DNA of 64,000 nucleotides from JAFCUW01 sp049898325 (GCF_049898325.1 NZ_JAFCXL010000007.1:62001-126000); one strand, 5' to 3'; counted from the first letter of the stretch, positions 24,296 through 34,376 are shown. Program-made: numbers and translations. Notes: generated by a model from the letters alone, not told the origin.

Positions 24296-26700
24296 CCGTC
24301 CTGCCACAGGGGCAGGCCGACGGCGTCGCGCCATGACCATGACAGGATGTCAGGCAAGTCGATGCCGTGCTCGCAAATCTGCGCCCGGTGCGCCAGCATG
24401 CGCTGGGCCACGTACTGGCGTGCGCGTGCGCGTTGCGGGGCCAGTTGCGGCACCCGCTCGACGACCGCCAGCATCAGGTGGTAGCGGTCGAGCTCATTGA
24501 GCACCACCATGTCGAACGGCGTGGTGGTGGTGCCGTTTTCCTGGAAGCCATGCACGTGCAGATTGTCGTGGTTATTGCGCTTGTAGGTGAGGCGGTGGAT
24601 CAGCGTGGGGTAGCCGTGGAAGGCGAAAATGACTGGCTTGTCGGTGGTAAACAGGGCGTCGAAGGCGGCATCGCTCTTGCCGTGCGGATGGACCTGTTCC
24701 GGCTGCAAGGTCATCAGGTCGATCACGTTGACGAAGCGGATCGCCAGGTCGGGGAACTGGGCGCGCAGCAGGTGCACGGCGGCCAGCGCTTCCAGGGTCG
24801 GCACGTCGCCGGCGCAGGCGATGACGACGTCGGCGTTGCCATCGACCTCGGTGCTGGCCCACTGCCACACGCCCAGGCCGGCGCGGCAATGGGCGATGGC
24901 GGCGTCGATGTCGAGCCACTGGGGTTCGGGATGCTTGCCGGCGACGATCACGTTGATGTAATTGCGACTTTGCAGGCAGTGCTCGGTGACGGCCAGCAAG
25001 GTGTTGGCATCGGGCGGCAGGTAGACGCGGGCGATTTCGGCGCGCTTGTTGACGACATGGTCGAGAAAGCCGGGGTCCTGGTGGCTGGCGCCGTTGTGGT
25101 CCTGGCGCCAGACGTGGGACGAGAGCAGAAAATTGAGCGAGGCGATCGGCCGCCGCCAGGGCAGGGCGTTGGCCGCCTTGAGCCACTTGGCGTGCTGGTT
25201 GACCATCGAATCGACGATGTGGATGAACGCTTCGTAGGACGACAGCATGCCATGGCGGCCGCTGAGCAGATAGCCTTCCAGCCAGCCTTCGCACTGGTGT
25301 TCGCTGAGCATTTCCATCACCCGCCCGTCCGCCGCCACGTGCTCGTCGCCGTCGATGATCTGCGCGCTCGAGCAGCGGTCGGTGACGTCGAACAGGGCGC
25401 CCCAGCGGTTCGATGCCGTCTCGTCGGGGCTGAAGATGCGGAAATTGTGCAGGTTATTGCGCATCACTTCGCGCAGGTATTCGCCCTGCACGCGGGTCGA
25501 TTCGGCCACGGCCGTGCCGGGCGCGGCCAGCGCCAGCGCGTGCGCGCGCAGCGCCGGCAGCCGCAGGGGACGCAAGAGGGCGCCGCCGTTGGCCACCGGG
25601 TTGGCGCTCATGCGCCGCGCGCCCGTGGGCGGCAGCGCCCGCAAGACGTCGCGCAGGCGGCCGTGCTGGTCGAATAGCAGCTCCGGGGCGTAGCTGCGCA
25701 GCCACTGTTCGAGCAGTTCCAGGTGGCCCGGCGTGTGCATGTCGGCAATGGGCACCTGGTGCGCGCGGAAGGTGCCCGTGCTGGGCTTGCCGTCGACCGT
25801 GACGGGACCGGTCCACCCCTTGGGCGAGCGCAGGATGATCATCGGCCAGCGCGGCCGCGCCGTTTGTCCCAGCACGCGCGCGTCGTGCTGGATGTGGGCG
25901 ATGCGCGCGGCCACCAGGTCGAGCGTGTCGGCCATCAGGGCGTGCATCAGCTCAGGGTCGTCGCCTTCGACAAAGAAGGGCTCATAGCCATAGCCCGTCA
26001 TCAGCGCGGCCAGTTCGTCGCGGGGGATGCGCGCCAGCACGGTGGGGCCGGCAATCTTGTAGCCGTTCAGGTGCAGGATGGGCAGCACGGCGCCGTCGCG
26101 GGCGGCGTTGAGAAATTTGTTGGAGTGCCAACTGGTGGCCAGCGGCCCCGTTTCCGCTTCGCCGTCGCCCACCACGCAGGCCACCAGCAAGTCCGGGTGA
26201 TCGAAGGCGGCGCCGAAGGCATGCGAGAGGCTGTAGCCCAGTTCGCCGCCCTCGTGCAGCGAGCCGGGGGTGTCGGCGGCGACGTGGCTGGGAATGCCGC
26301 CCGGGAAAGAAAACTGCTTGAACAGGCGCTGCATGCCGGCCAGGTCTTCGCTGACGGCCGGATAGACTTCCGCATACGTCCCTTCCAGGTAGGCGTTGGC
26401 CACCAGGCCGGGGCCGCCGTGGCCGGGGCCGGTGACGAACAGCACCGACAGGTCGCGCTCGACAATGAGCCGGTTCAGGTGGGCGTAAATAAAATTCAGG
26501 CCCGGCGTGGTGCCCCAGTGACCGAGCAGGCGCGGCTTGACATGTTCGAGTAGCAGGGGCTCGCGCAGCAGGGCATTGTCGAGCAAATAGATCTGCCCCA
26601 CCGACAGGAAATTGGCCGCCTGCCAGTAGCAGTGGAGGGCGCGCAGCGTGGTGGCGCGGTGGTCGGGGTCGTGCATGGCGCTCTCGTGTGCCGTCGTCAT
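24292..26700 (-). CDS. xfp: Xylulose-5-phosphate/fructose-6-phosphate phosphoketolase
   Basis: A thiamine-diphosphate enzyme of 802 residues that splits xylulose 5-phosphate or fructose 6-phosphate with phosphate to give acetyl phosphate. Family signatures include HWGTTPGLNFIYAHLNRLI, GPGHGGPG, the TPP-binding GDGEAETGPLATSWHSNKF, SPKGWTGP and the C-terminal SRNYINVIVAGKH. Length is normal for the family. The ATG overlaps the ackA stop by four bases. With acetate kinase next door, the acetyl phosphate can be turned directly to acetate and ATP. Confidence 0.96.
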   Translation of the reverse strand: MTTAHESAMHDPDHRATTLRALHCYWQAANFLSVGQIYLLDNALLREPLLLEHVKPRLLGHWGTTPGLNFIYAHLNRLIVERDLSVLFVTGPGHGGPGLVANAYLEGTYAEVYPAVSEDLAGMQRLFKQFSFPGGIPSHVAADTPGSLHEGGELGYSLSHAFGAAFDHPDLLVACVVGDGEAETGPLATSWHSNKFLNAARDGAVLPILHLNGYKIAGPTVLARIPRDELAALMTGYGYEPFFVEGDDPELMHALMADTLDLVAARIAHIQHDARVLGQTARPRWPMIILRSPKGWTGPVTVDGKPSTGTFRAHQVPIADMHTPGHLELLEQWLRSYAPELLFDQHGRLRDVLRALPPTGARRMSANPVANGGALLRPLRLPALRAHALALAAPGTAVAESTRVQGEYLREVMRNNLHNFRIFSPDETASNRWGALFDVTDRCSSAQIIDGDEHVAADGRVMEMLSEHQCEGWLEGYLLSGRHGMLSSYEAFIHIVDSMVNQHAKWLKAANALPWRRPIASLNFLLSSHVWRQDHNGASHQDPGFLDHVVNKRAEIARVYLPPDANTLLAVTEHCLQSRNYINVIVAGKHPEPQWLDIDAAIAHCRAGLGVWQWASTEVDGNADVVIACAGDVPTLEALAAVHLLRAQFPDLAIRFVNVIDLMTLQPEQVHPHGKSDAAFDALFTTDKPVIFAFHGYPTLIHRLTYKRNNHDNLHVHGFQENGTTTTPFDMVVLNELDRYHLMLAVVERVPQLAPQRARARQYVAQRMLAHRAQICEHGIDLPDILSWSWRDAVGLPLWQDG

Positions 26701-27908
26701 TGGGACGGCTCGGCTGCGCTGGCGGGCGCGCCCAGCAGGACGCGGGCATTTTCCGCCAGCATCCATTGCTCGTCGGTGCGGATGATCCGCACCAGCACGC
26801 GGCTGCCGGGCGCCGAGATGAGCGCCGCGTGGGCGTCGTTGCGGGGGCCGTCGAGCAGCACGCCCAGGTGCGCCAGGTGCGAACAGATGCGCGCGCGCAC
26901 GCTGGCCGCGTGCTCGCCGATGCCGCCGGCAAACACCAGCACATCGATGCCGCCCAGTGCGCCCGCCATCGCGCATACGGCCTTGCGGGCCTGGTAGCAA
27001 AACAGCGCCACCGCCTCGGCGGCCTGGCTGTCGCGCTCCTCGCGGGCCAGCAGCTGCGCCATGTCGCCGGTGCTGCCGGAGATGCCGCGCAGGCCCGATT
27101 CGTGGGTGAGCATGTGCTGCAAGGCTTGCGCGCTCATTTGTTCGTGGTGCATGCAATGCCAGGCGAAGCCGGGATCGATGTCGCCCGAGCGGGTCGACAT
27201 GGCAATCCCGCCCGACGGCGTCAGGCCCATGCTGGTGTCGCAGCTGTGCCCGTGTTCGACGGCGGTGACGCTGGCGCCGCCGCCCAGGTGGGCCAGGACA
27301 ACCTTGCCGGCGGCCAGCGCGGGCGCCTCCAGCAGGCGCAGCTGGTGCATCAGGTATTCGCACGACAGGCCGTGAAAACCGAGCCGGTCGATGCCGGCGT
27401 CGTGATAGCGGCGCGGCACGGCCAGCATGCTGGCCACACCCGGCATGGTGGCGTGAAAGGTGCTGTCGAAGCACACCACGTGGCGCGCCTGCGGGAAGTG
27501 GCGGCGCAGCGTTTCAAGCAGGTGCAGTTCCTGCGGCAGGTGTTCGGGATCGTCGCGCCGGTTCGCGTACAGGGCGCTGAGCACGGCCTCGCTCACTTCC
27601 TGGGTCGCGCGCAGCCGGGCGCCGCCATGGACGATGCGGTGGGCGATGCAGTGCAGTTGCGCGGCATCGACCTGTTCGGCCAGCCAGTCGACCAGCACCT
27701 GGACGGCGGTGACGCGCTCGGGGATGGGAAAGCTGCGCTTGACGGGGGCGTCGCGCCCCGCTTCGACGGTAAAACAGCTGGCCGGGCCGCCGATGCCGCT
27801 CACTTCGCCGTGCGTGAGCAGGGTCAGGGCAGGAAAATCATAGAGGGCAAATTTGATGCTGGACGAGCCGGCGTTGATGGCCAGCACAGTAAGCGGCGGT
27901 GTAGACAT
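26697..27908 (-). CDS. ackA: Acetate kinase
   Basis: A 403-residue acetate/propionate kinase of the ASKHA fold, which converts acetyl phosphate and ADP to acetate and ATP. Signatures: LAINAGSSSIKFALY at the N-terminus, HRIVHGG, FDSTFHATMP, RLGFHGLSCEYL, AHLGGGASVTAV, DTSMGLTPSGG, STRSGDIDPG and FAGGIGEHA. The start is set by CAGGAG 7 bases before the ATG. It is the first gene of the ackA-xfp-transporter operon; no pta gene is present, in line with supply of acetyl phosphate by phosphoketolase. Confidence 0.96.
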   Translation of the reverse strand: MSTPPLTVLAINAGSSSIKFALYDFPALTLLTHGEVSGIGGPASCFTVEAGRDAPVKRSFPIPERVTAVQVLVDWLAEQVDAAQLHCIAHRIVHGGARLRATQEVSEAVLSALYANRRDDPEHLPQELHLLETLRRHFPQARHVVCFDSTFHATMPGVASMLAVPRRYHDAGIDRLGFHGLSCEYLMHQLRLLEAPALAAGKVVLAHLGGGASVTAVEHGHSCDTSMGLTPSGGIAMSTRSGDIDPGFAWHCMHHEQMSAQALQHMLTHESGLRGISGSTGDMAQLLAREERDSQAAEAVALFCYQARKAVCAMAGALGGIDVLVFAGGIGEHAASVRARICSHLAHLGVLLDGPRNDAHAALISAPGSRVLVRIIRTDEQWMLAENARVLLGAPASAAEPSQ

Positions 27909-28270
27909 GGTAGCTCCTGGTGCATGAGTGGCACCGTCTGGCCTGCGGCGGTGTGGGAGCGGGGTGACGGGGTGGCGCGCGGCCCCTTGCAAGGCAACTG
28001 GTGCCGGCACGGACGGGCAGCTGGTGCCTGGACAACGGGCGCAACTATTGCCGGATCATCCCCCGGCCTTCATCGTGCGCCTGTATCGATGCGCTGGCAA
28101 GTGTTCATTTGCGTGCGCCGCGCCAGCGGACCACTACTAATTGGAAGTAGTAAATAGTGACTAAGAGTATTAAAAAACGGTGTGGAACAAATGTTAGCAT
28201 TGGTTACTGTCGTCAAGATTGCTTGGCACATCTGCGACGGAGCACAAACACCATGTGTTCGAAGGTTTTT
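27909..28270. other. Divergent intergenic region between ackA and a histidine kinase gene
   Basis: No gene is seen. It holds the promoters of the minus-strand ackA operon and the plus-strand kinase. The part from about 28135 to 28200 is clearly AT-rich and is the likely promoter zone for the kinase. I could not assign specific boxes. Confidence 0.6.
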
Positions 28271-29404
28271 ATGATGCACGATTTCCTGTCCAATAACCGT
28301 GACGAGCTGGCCCGCCGCTGCCGCGTCAAGGTGGGCACCCGGCCGGGACGCTCGGCCACCGAACAACAGTTGCAGGACGGCATTCCCCTGTTCCTTGAGC
28401 AATTGATCCAGACCTTGAAGATCGAGCTTTCGCCCGACCCCATGGCCAGCCGGCTCATTTCCGGGCCGGCCGATGGCGCGACGGCGCTGTCGGCGGTGGG
28501 CGCCTCGGCGGCCCAGCATGGCAAGGATCTGCTGGCGCTCGGTTTGAGCGTCGACCAGGTGGTGCACGATTACGGCGACCTGTGCCAGGCCATCACCGAC
28601 CTGGCCGTCGAGCGCGAGGCGCCGTTCGAGGTCGATGAATTCCGCACCCTCAACCGTTGTCTCGACAATGCCATTTCCGACGCCGTGACGGAATTTAGCT
28701 ATCAGCGCGACGTCATCGCCGCCGAAGCCAATGTGCTCGAATCGAACCGCCGCGTCGGCTTTCTGGCGCACGAGTTGCGCAATCTGCTGGGCACGGCGTC
28801 GCTGGCGTTTGCCGCGGCCAAGGCCGGCCAGTTGAGCCTGGCCGGCGCCACCGGTTCCATCCTCGAGCGCAGCCTGCAAGGGCTCGACCGGCTGATCACC
28901 GAGTCGCTCGACGATGTGCGCCCGCTGGTGCCCTCGGCCGATCTGCTGGGGGCGTTTTCGCTGGCCGGCTTCATCGGCGAGATTTACGAGGCCGCCGCCA
29001 TGTCGGCCCGGCAGTACGGCTGCACCTTGCGTACCCTGCCCGTCGATGGCGAGCTGGCCTTGACGGGCGCGCGCGACCTGCTCATCGCCGCGGTGGCCAA
29101 TTTGCTGCAGAACGCCTTCAAATTTACCCGCACGGGCACGGAAGTGCGGCTGAGCGCGTATGCCTCGGGCGAGTACATCCTGATCGACGTGCAGGACCAT
29201 TGCGGCGGCTTGCGGGCCGGCGCCGCCGAACGCATGTTTTTGCCATTTACCCAGATGGACCGCAACCGCGACGGCATCGGCCTGGGCCTGACGATCGCCA
29301 AGCAGACCGTCAATGCCAATGGCGGCACCTTGTCGGTGAGAAGTATCGCGGGCGAAGGCTGCGTGTTTTCCATCAGCTTGCCCCGGCGCGCCGTGCTGGC
29401 CTGA
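28271..29404 (+). CDS. Cytoplasmic sensor histidine kinase
   Basis: About 377 residues with no transmembrane segment. The N-terminal helical domain (about 1-150, with DELARRCRVKVGTRPG and GLSVDQVVHDYGDLCQAI) resembles RsbR-type sensor regions. H167 in RVGFLAHELRNLL is the phospho-acceptor, and the ATPase domain has AVANLLQNAFKFT, VQDHCGGL and DGIGLGLTIAKQ. The ATG pair at 28271/28274 follows GAAGG. No response regulator is adjacent, so it is an orphan here. The signal is probably intracellular. Confidence 0.9.
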   Translation: MMHDFLSNNRDELARRCRVKVGTRPGRSATEQQLQDGIPLFLEQLIQTLKIELSPDPMASRLISGPADGATALSAVGASAAQHGKDLLALGLSVDQVVHDYGDLCQAITDLAVEREAPFEVDEFRTLNRCLDNAISDAVTEFSYQRDVIAAEANVLESNRRVGFLAHELRNLLGTASLAFAAAKAGQLSLAGATGSILERSLQGLDRLITESLDDVRPLVPSADLLGAFSLAGFIGEIYEAAAMSARQYGCTLRTLPVDGELALTGARDLLIAAVANLLQNAFKFTRTGTEVRLSAYASGEYILIDVQDHCGGLRAGAAERMFLPFTQMDRNRDGIGLGLTIAKQTVNANGGTLSVRSIAGEGCVFSISLPRRAVLA

Positions 29405-29567
29405 CGGGGGCACGACCGAACACGTTGGGCGTTTGCGCCCGCTCAAACATTGTGACAGCACTAATAGCGCCTGCACCGGTCGTACGAGGAGCAGATGGCG
29501 GCACCGATTTGCCGTGCCGGCCAGGTCCACGGGGCGCCTGGCGGCCGGTCCCTGCACGGGAGTGACC

Positions 29568-29879
29568 ATGGACGAAAGAACGTTTCGCATTGCCACCAGG
29601 CTGGAAGTACGGCACTACCGCGAATTGCTACAACCAATCAACGATTTCCTTGCCGCCAAGAACGCGCAGCGCGACGACATGCCGGTCGAACTGATCGAGA
29701 TCACCCAGGCGGTGTTCGGTGAACTCGACCGCTTCGGCTACGTGCCCACCCAGGACGCCCTGCTGGTGGGCGTGGACCGGGCCGACAGCCGCTTCGATGC
29801 GCCCGAACTGGACCCGCGCCAGGCGGCCGCGGCGCACCTGGACGTCGAGGCCCTGTTCGCGCGCTTGCGGCGGCACTGA
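29568..29879 (+). CDS. Small conserved hypothetical protein downstream of the histidine kinase
   Basis: A 103-residue soluble, acidic, mainly helical protein beginning MDERTFRIATRLEVRHYREL. GGGAG precedes the ATG and codon usage matches the neighbours. I recognise no domain. It follows the orphan kinase by 163 bp on the same strand and might be its partner, but nothing in the sequence proves that. Confidence 0.7.
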   Translation: MDERTFRIATRLEVRHYRELLQPINDFLAAKNAQRDDMPVELIEITQAVFGELDRFGYVPTQDALLVGVDRADSRFDAPELDPRQAAAAHLDVEALFARLRRH

Positions 29880-29916
29880 CCGGGGCGCGGGCCCGCCCGC
29901 GCCCGCAACACGTCCC

Positions 29917-31290
29917 TCAGCGGCCCGGTACGGGATAGCTGGCCGGGCTGACATTGCCCTCGACATCGATCGCCTGCACGCCAAACAACACATTGTCTTT
30001 CGAGATCGGCATGCTCACCGCCGTCACCTTGGCCACATACTGGCTGTGCTGCCAAGTGGCCGCCGTGGTGTCGCGCCACACCACCCGGTAGCCGGCCAGG
30101 TCCGGCTCGGCATTGGCCGTCCAGCTCAGGTCGGTTTGATTGCTCAGGCGGGCGGTGAGGATTTTGACCGCCTGCGGCGCCGCCGGCGCCAGCGCCAGCG
30201 CGGCCAGTGCGGCCGCGTTGACCCGCGCCACCTGGGCCACGTAGGCGGGATCGACGAACTGCGCCAGGTCGCCGATCTGCACATCACCCTCCTTGCGCAC
30301 GTTCTGGTGCTGGTGATTGAAGTCTTCGGCCGGTTCCGTAAAGCGCAGGGCGGCAAAGCCACGGTCGAGGAAGGGCGCATGGTCGCCGCCCCGCAGATAG
30401 CGGTCGCGGCGATTGATCACGGTGACCTTGAAATCGGGCACGTAGCGCTCGCCCACTTCCTTGACCAGCCGGGCCAGCTGGCGCGGCGTCGAATCGTTCT
30501 CGCCCCCGGTCTGGATCAGCGTGCGCAAGTGCTCGGGCATGTCGCGGGTGGCGGGAATGCCCTCGGCAAACAGGCGCACTTGCGTGTTGTCGCGCTTGCC
30601 ATCGTCGCTCATCGAACTGCCGATGATGTCGTTGGTGAACATGCCGGCAATGTTCAATTTCTTTTGCCTGGCCTTCTCGGCGAAATCGGCGGCGCCATAC
30701 AAACCCTGTTCCTCGGCGGCCACCGCCATGAATATCAGGGTGGCGTCAAACTTGTATTGCGACATCACGCAGGCCAGTTCCATCACCGCCGCCGTGCCGG
30801 AGGCATCGTCGTTGGCGCCGGGGGCATCGCCGACGGCGTCGGCGTCGTCGCTGTTGCGCGAATCGTAGTGGCCGCTGACGACGTACAGGCGCTCGCGCGA
30901 GGCGGCCTGGGTGCCGGGCAGGGTGGCGACGACGTTGACGATCTCGACCGGGCGGGCAATGCGCCGGTCGACCGGGTGCAGGTGGCCGTCGAAGACGACC
31001 GCCAGCTTGCCGGCGCCGCAGCGTTCCAGTTCGCTCTTGATCCAGCGCCGCGCCGCGCCGATGCCGCGCGTGTCCGAGTCCGTCTCCGACAGGGTATGGC
31101 GGGTGCCGAAGCCGACCAGCTTGTTGACGTAGCCTTCGATGCGGCCGGGCGAGATGGCGGCGACGATGGCGCCGATGTCGGCGCGGCGCACGGTGGTGTC
31201 GGGGCCGCTAACGGCCGGCGCGGCGCCGGCCAGGGCGCCGCTGGTGAGCAGGGCCGCCATGAGGATGCCGTGGGTGAGGGGATGGGCCAT
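29917..31290 (-). CDS. Secreted M28-family zinc aminopeptidase with C-terminal FN3-like domain
   Basis: A 457-residue exported protein: signal peptide (1-23), M28 peptidase domain and a C-terminal fibronectin-III-like segment (about 365-450, with LSWTANAEPDLAGYRVVW). The zinc and catalytic residues are visible in VVSGHYDSR, GANDDASGTA, AVAAEEQGLYG, FTNDIIG and EDFNHQHQNV. AAAGGAA precedes the ATG. It is 82 bp downstream of a TonB receptor gene and likely in one operon with it, pointing to extracellular peptide digestion and uptake. Confidence 0.92.
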   Translation of the reverse strand: MAHPLTHGILMAALLTSGALAGAAPAVSGPDTTVRRADIGAIVAAISPGRIEGYVNKLVGFGTRHTLSETDSDTRGIGAARRWIKSELERCGAGKLAVVFDGHLHPVDRRIARPVEIVNVVATLPGTQAASRERLYVVSGHYDSRNSDDADAVGDAPGANDDASGTAAVMELACVMSQYKFDATLIFMAVAAEEQGLYGAADFAEKARQKKLNIAGMFTNDIIGSSMSDDGKRDNTQVRLFAEGIPATRDMPEHLRTLIQTGGENDSTPRQLARLVKEVGERYVPDFKVTVINRRDRYLRGGDHAPFLDRGFAALRFTEPAEDFNHQHQNVRKEGDVQIGDLAQFVDPAYVAQVARVNAAALAALALAPAAPQAVKILTARLSNQTDLSWTANAEPDLAGYRVVWRDTTAATWQHSQYVAKVTAVSMPISKDNVLFGVQAIDVEGNVSPASYPVPGR

Positions 31291-31372
31291 GAAAATTCCT
31301 TTGAAAACGGGGGGAGGCCACGCTGGCGCAGGGGCGCCGTGGCGGCCCCTGCGCGGCGAGGGTGGTGGGTGG

Positions 31373-34174
31373 TCAGCGGAAGCTGTAGGCCGCCGTCGCA
31401 TACACAAAGCGCCCGCGCGGATCGCCGTAGCTGACATCGTAACCGCCGAGAAAGTTCGACGCCAGGTTGGTGTACGGCGGATCGCGGTCCGTCAGGTTTT
31501 TCACGCCGACCGTCAGCTTCGTCGCGCGGATGCCGGCGTAGGTCAGCTGGGTGTCAAAGGTCTGGTACGGCGCCACCTTGCGCGGCGTGCTGCCGGCGGC
31601 CACACGGCTGCCCAGCGAGTCGACATAGCCTTTCTGGTAATTCTGCGACAGCGAGGCAGACAAGGGCCCCATCTGGTAGGCCACGCTGGCATTGTGTTTC
31701 CAGCGCAGCACCACGCCGCCACCGGCGTTGAGGGCCGTGTCGAGCGAACTGGTGTAGGCGCCGCTGGGGCCCTGGACGTCGTACTTGGCCAGGTAGGTGC
31801 CACTCATGCGCGCCGACAGGCGATTGCCCGAGGCCAGCCGCCAGCCGTACTTGGCGTCCACGTCGACCCCCGCCAGCTGGGTCTTGAACAGGTTGGCGTT
31901 GGTTTGCAGGATGCCGGTGATGGGACCGGCCCCGCTGGCGTTGCCATCGGCCACGCCGCGCTGGATGAAGGCGGCATACTGGGTGGCGCGCTCGGCGTTG
32001 GCGAGGAAGTAGGCCGAGGACAGGCCGCCGACGACGATGGCGTTTTTGAGGTTGACGCGAAAGGCGTCCAGGCTGATCGAGAGCTCCTTGATGGGTTCAA
32101 GCAGGATGCCGGCCGTGTAGGACAGCGATTTTTCGGGTTGCAGGTTGGGGTTGCCGCCCGTCAGGGTGGTGAACTGGAAACTGCAATCGGTGGCGGCGCC
32201 GGTGGCGATGTTGGGGCAGCGGATGGGGTCGCGCGTGCCGTTCGAGGTGACGCTGGTCGCTTGCGGCGTGTACAGGTCGGTCAGCGAGGGGGCGCGAAAG
32301 CCCGTGCCGACGGACGAGCGGATCAGCACGGTGTTGCTCGGTTGCCAGCGGATCGACGCCTTCGGATTGACGGTGCTGCCCACCCCCTGGTAATTGTCGT
32401 AGCGGACGGCGCCGTCGACATCAAACTTGTGGAACAGGGGCAGGTTCATTTCCGCGTAGGCCGAGGTGACGTTGCGCTGGCCAACCACGGGGAAGGCATT
32501 GCCGCCCAGGCCGGCGATGTCGCCCGTCTGGATCGCCACCGACGGGTCGTAGGCGAATTTCTCGCGGCGCAGCTCGGCGCCCAGGGCCAGCGCCGCGGCG
32601 CCGTTGGCCATGCTGAACAGCTCGCGCGAACCTTTCACATCGATCGAGGCCATCGAGGTCTTCGACGCATAGCTGGTGCCGCGAAATTCGGCGGCGCGGG
32701 CGGCGGCCAGCACGGTCTGGTCGGCCGTCTCGCCGAAGGGGTTGATCAGGCCGCTGTTAAAGATCGGCAGCGCTTTTGAATATTGCGCATAGCCGGCCAG
32801 CAGCAGTTCTTTCACTTTCGATTCGCTGTACAGGGCGGCACTGTCGAGATCCCAGCCGGCCCAGCTGCCGCGCACGCCCAGTAGCAGGCGCGACGCTTCC
32901 GATTCGTCGCGGGTGCTGCGGGCGCCATTGACGACATCGCGGTAGTTCAGCAGCAAGGGCTTGCCGGCGACGCCGTTGGCGGCGGCAAACGCGCTCGGGT
33001 AGTAGGGGCTGCTGGGCAGCAGGATGAAGCCGCCATTGCCCAGGTTGCCGTACGGCGCCGTCAGCGCCTTGAACGCCGGCACGTAGGGATTGCTGGCGGT
33101 GGTGATGGCGTTGTAAGCCAGCGGCACCGGCTGGGTGGTCGAATCGACCCGGTTCTTGGTGTAGGCTGCCTCGAAATACGCTTCGGCGTTGGGTGAGAGC
33201 GTCTTGCGGCCATTGCTCATCACGCTTTGCTTGAGCGAGTAGGGCTGGATCGAACCGTATTGGGTGTTGTCGAAGCTGCAGCGGGTCGGATTGAACGGCG
33301 TCACCGGCGAGATGGGGCCGCAATTGCCCAGCGAGGGCGTGCGCAAGGCCGAGCCGATCAGCACATTGGCGGGGAAGGTGATCGACGAGGTCAGATCGTT
33401 GCTTTCCGCCACGTTCAGGCGGTTTGCGTAAGGGCGGTCGGCGCCGAAAATGGCGTCCGTTTCCTGGATGTTCAAGCCCAGCGTCAGGTTGTAGCCGTCG
33501 GCGGCCAAATTGCCCCAGCCAGCGAACAGGGTGGCTTTCTTGTCCTTGCCGTGGCCGCCGCGGGCGGGCTGGCCGTAGGTGGCGCTGGTGTCGATGCCCT
33601 GGAAATCCTTGCGCAAAATAAAATTGACCACGCCGGCGATGGCGTCGCTGCCGTACACGGCCGACGCGCCGTCCTTGAGCACCTCGACCCGCTCGATGGC
33701 CGACAGGGGAATGCTGTTGACGTCGACCGACGAGCCGGCCGCGCCGGCCGAACCGCCGCCGTACACGGAAACGCGGCGGCCATTGACCAGCACCAGTGTG
33801 CGGGCGCTGCCCAGTCCCCGCAGCGACACGGTGGCGATATTGCCGCCGCCGAAACCGGAGGCGTTGGCGGCGGTGGTGGCGCTGCCGTTGCTGCTGAGCG
33901 AGCTCAGTTGCTTGACCAGTTCCTCTGTCGACGAGGCGCCGATCCGCTCGATGTCTTCGCGCTTGAGGATCTGCACCGGCAAGGCGGTCTCGCCGTCGAT
34001 GCGCTTGATCGACGAGCCGGTGACGATCACCCGCTCGATCGCCGGCGCCTTGTCCTGGCCGGCAGCCCACGCGCCCGTGGCGGGCAACACGCCCAGCAGC
34101 ACGGGCGCCAGGGTGGCGGCGACGAGGATGACAGAGCGCTTTCGGCGTGGCGTGATAAGGCGGCTTGCTTGCAT
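31373..34174 (-). CDS. TonB-dependent outer-membrane receptor
   Basis: A 933-residue receptor with a signal peptide (to about residue 38, GAWA), a TonB-box-like start (IERVIVTGSSIKR), a plug domain (NSIPLSAIERVEVLKDGASAVYGSDAIAGVVN split across about 150-185) and a long beta-barrel ending in aromatic YSFR. There is no N-terminal signalling domain. CAGGAG lies 8 bases before the chosen ATG. It precedes an M28 peptidase and is divergent from an Lrp-type regulator, so peptides or peptide-like ligands are plausible substrates. Confidence 0.94.
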   Translation of the reverse strand: MQASRLITPRRKRSVILVAATLAPVLLGVLPATGAWAAGQDKAPAIERVIVTGSSIKRIDGETALPVQILKREDIERIGASSTEELVKQLSSLSSNGSATTAANASGFGGGNIATVSLRGLGSARTLVLVNGRRVSVYGGGSAGAAGSSVDVNSIPLSAIERVEVLKDGASAVYGSDAIAGVVNFILRKDFQGIDTSATYGQPARGGHGKDKKATLFAGWGNLAADGYNLTLGLNIQETDAIFGADRPYANRLNVAESNDLTSSITFPANVLIGSALRTPSLGNCGPISPVTPFNPTRCSFDNTQYGSIQPYSLKQSVMSNGRKTLSPNAEAYFEAAYTKNRVDSTTQPVPLAYNAITTASNPYVPAFKALTAPYGNLGNGGFILLPSSPYYPSAFAAANGVAGKPLLLNYRDVVNGARSTRDESEASRLLLGVRGSWAGWDLDSAALYSESKVKELLLAGYAQYSKALPIFNSGLINPFGETADQTVLAAARAAEFRGTSYASKTSMASIDVKGSRELFSMANGAAALALGAELRREKFAYDPSVAIQTGDIAGLGGNAFPVVGQRNVTSAYAEMNLPLFHKFDVDGAVRYDNYQGVGSTVNPKASIRWQPSNTVLIRSSVGTGFRAPSLTDLYTPQATSVTSNGTRDPIRCPNIATGAATDCSFQFTTLTGGNPNLQPEKSLSYTAGILLEPIKELSISLDAFRVNLKNAIVVGGLSSAYFLANAERATQYAAFIQRGVADGNASGAGPITGILQTNANLFKTQLAGVDVDAKYGWRLASGNRLSARMSGTYLAKYDVQGPSGAYTSSLDTALNAGGGVVLRWKHNASVAYQMGPLSASLSQNYQKGYVDSLGSRVAAGSTPRKVAPYQTFDTQLTYAGIRATKLTVGVKNLTDRDPPYTNLASNFLGGYDVSYGDPRGRFVYATAAYSFR

Positions 34175-34291
34175 GGCATGAACTCCTGGTGGCGACTGTG
34201 GGGGATACGGGCGAATACCGGTGCGGGTGAAATTGTGCAAGTTGCCCCAATTCCCTGGTTGCATTGATTAACTATCAATAAATTATATAAT

Positions 34292-34331
34292 TTGCATGGG
34301 GCAATAACTTGCTATATTTATGCCCATACAA
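34292..34331. promoter_or_regulatory. Putative operator between TonB receptor and Lrp-type regulator
   Basis: TTGCATGGGGCA (34292-34303) and TGCCCATACAA (34321-34331) form an imperfect inverted repeat around an AT-rich centre, 46 bp before the regulator start. The position in a divergent AT-rich region suits an Lrp/AsnC binding site controlling both directions. Confidence 0.5.
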
Positions 34332-34376
34332 CAGTGCAATCTGCAATGTTCATATCGTTTATAGGGAAATGACGCA

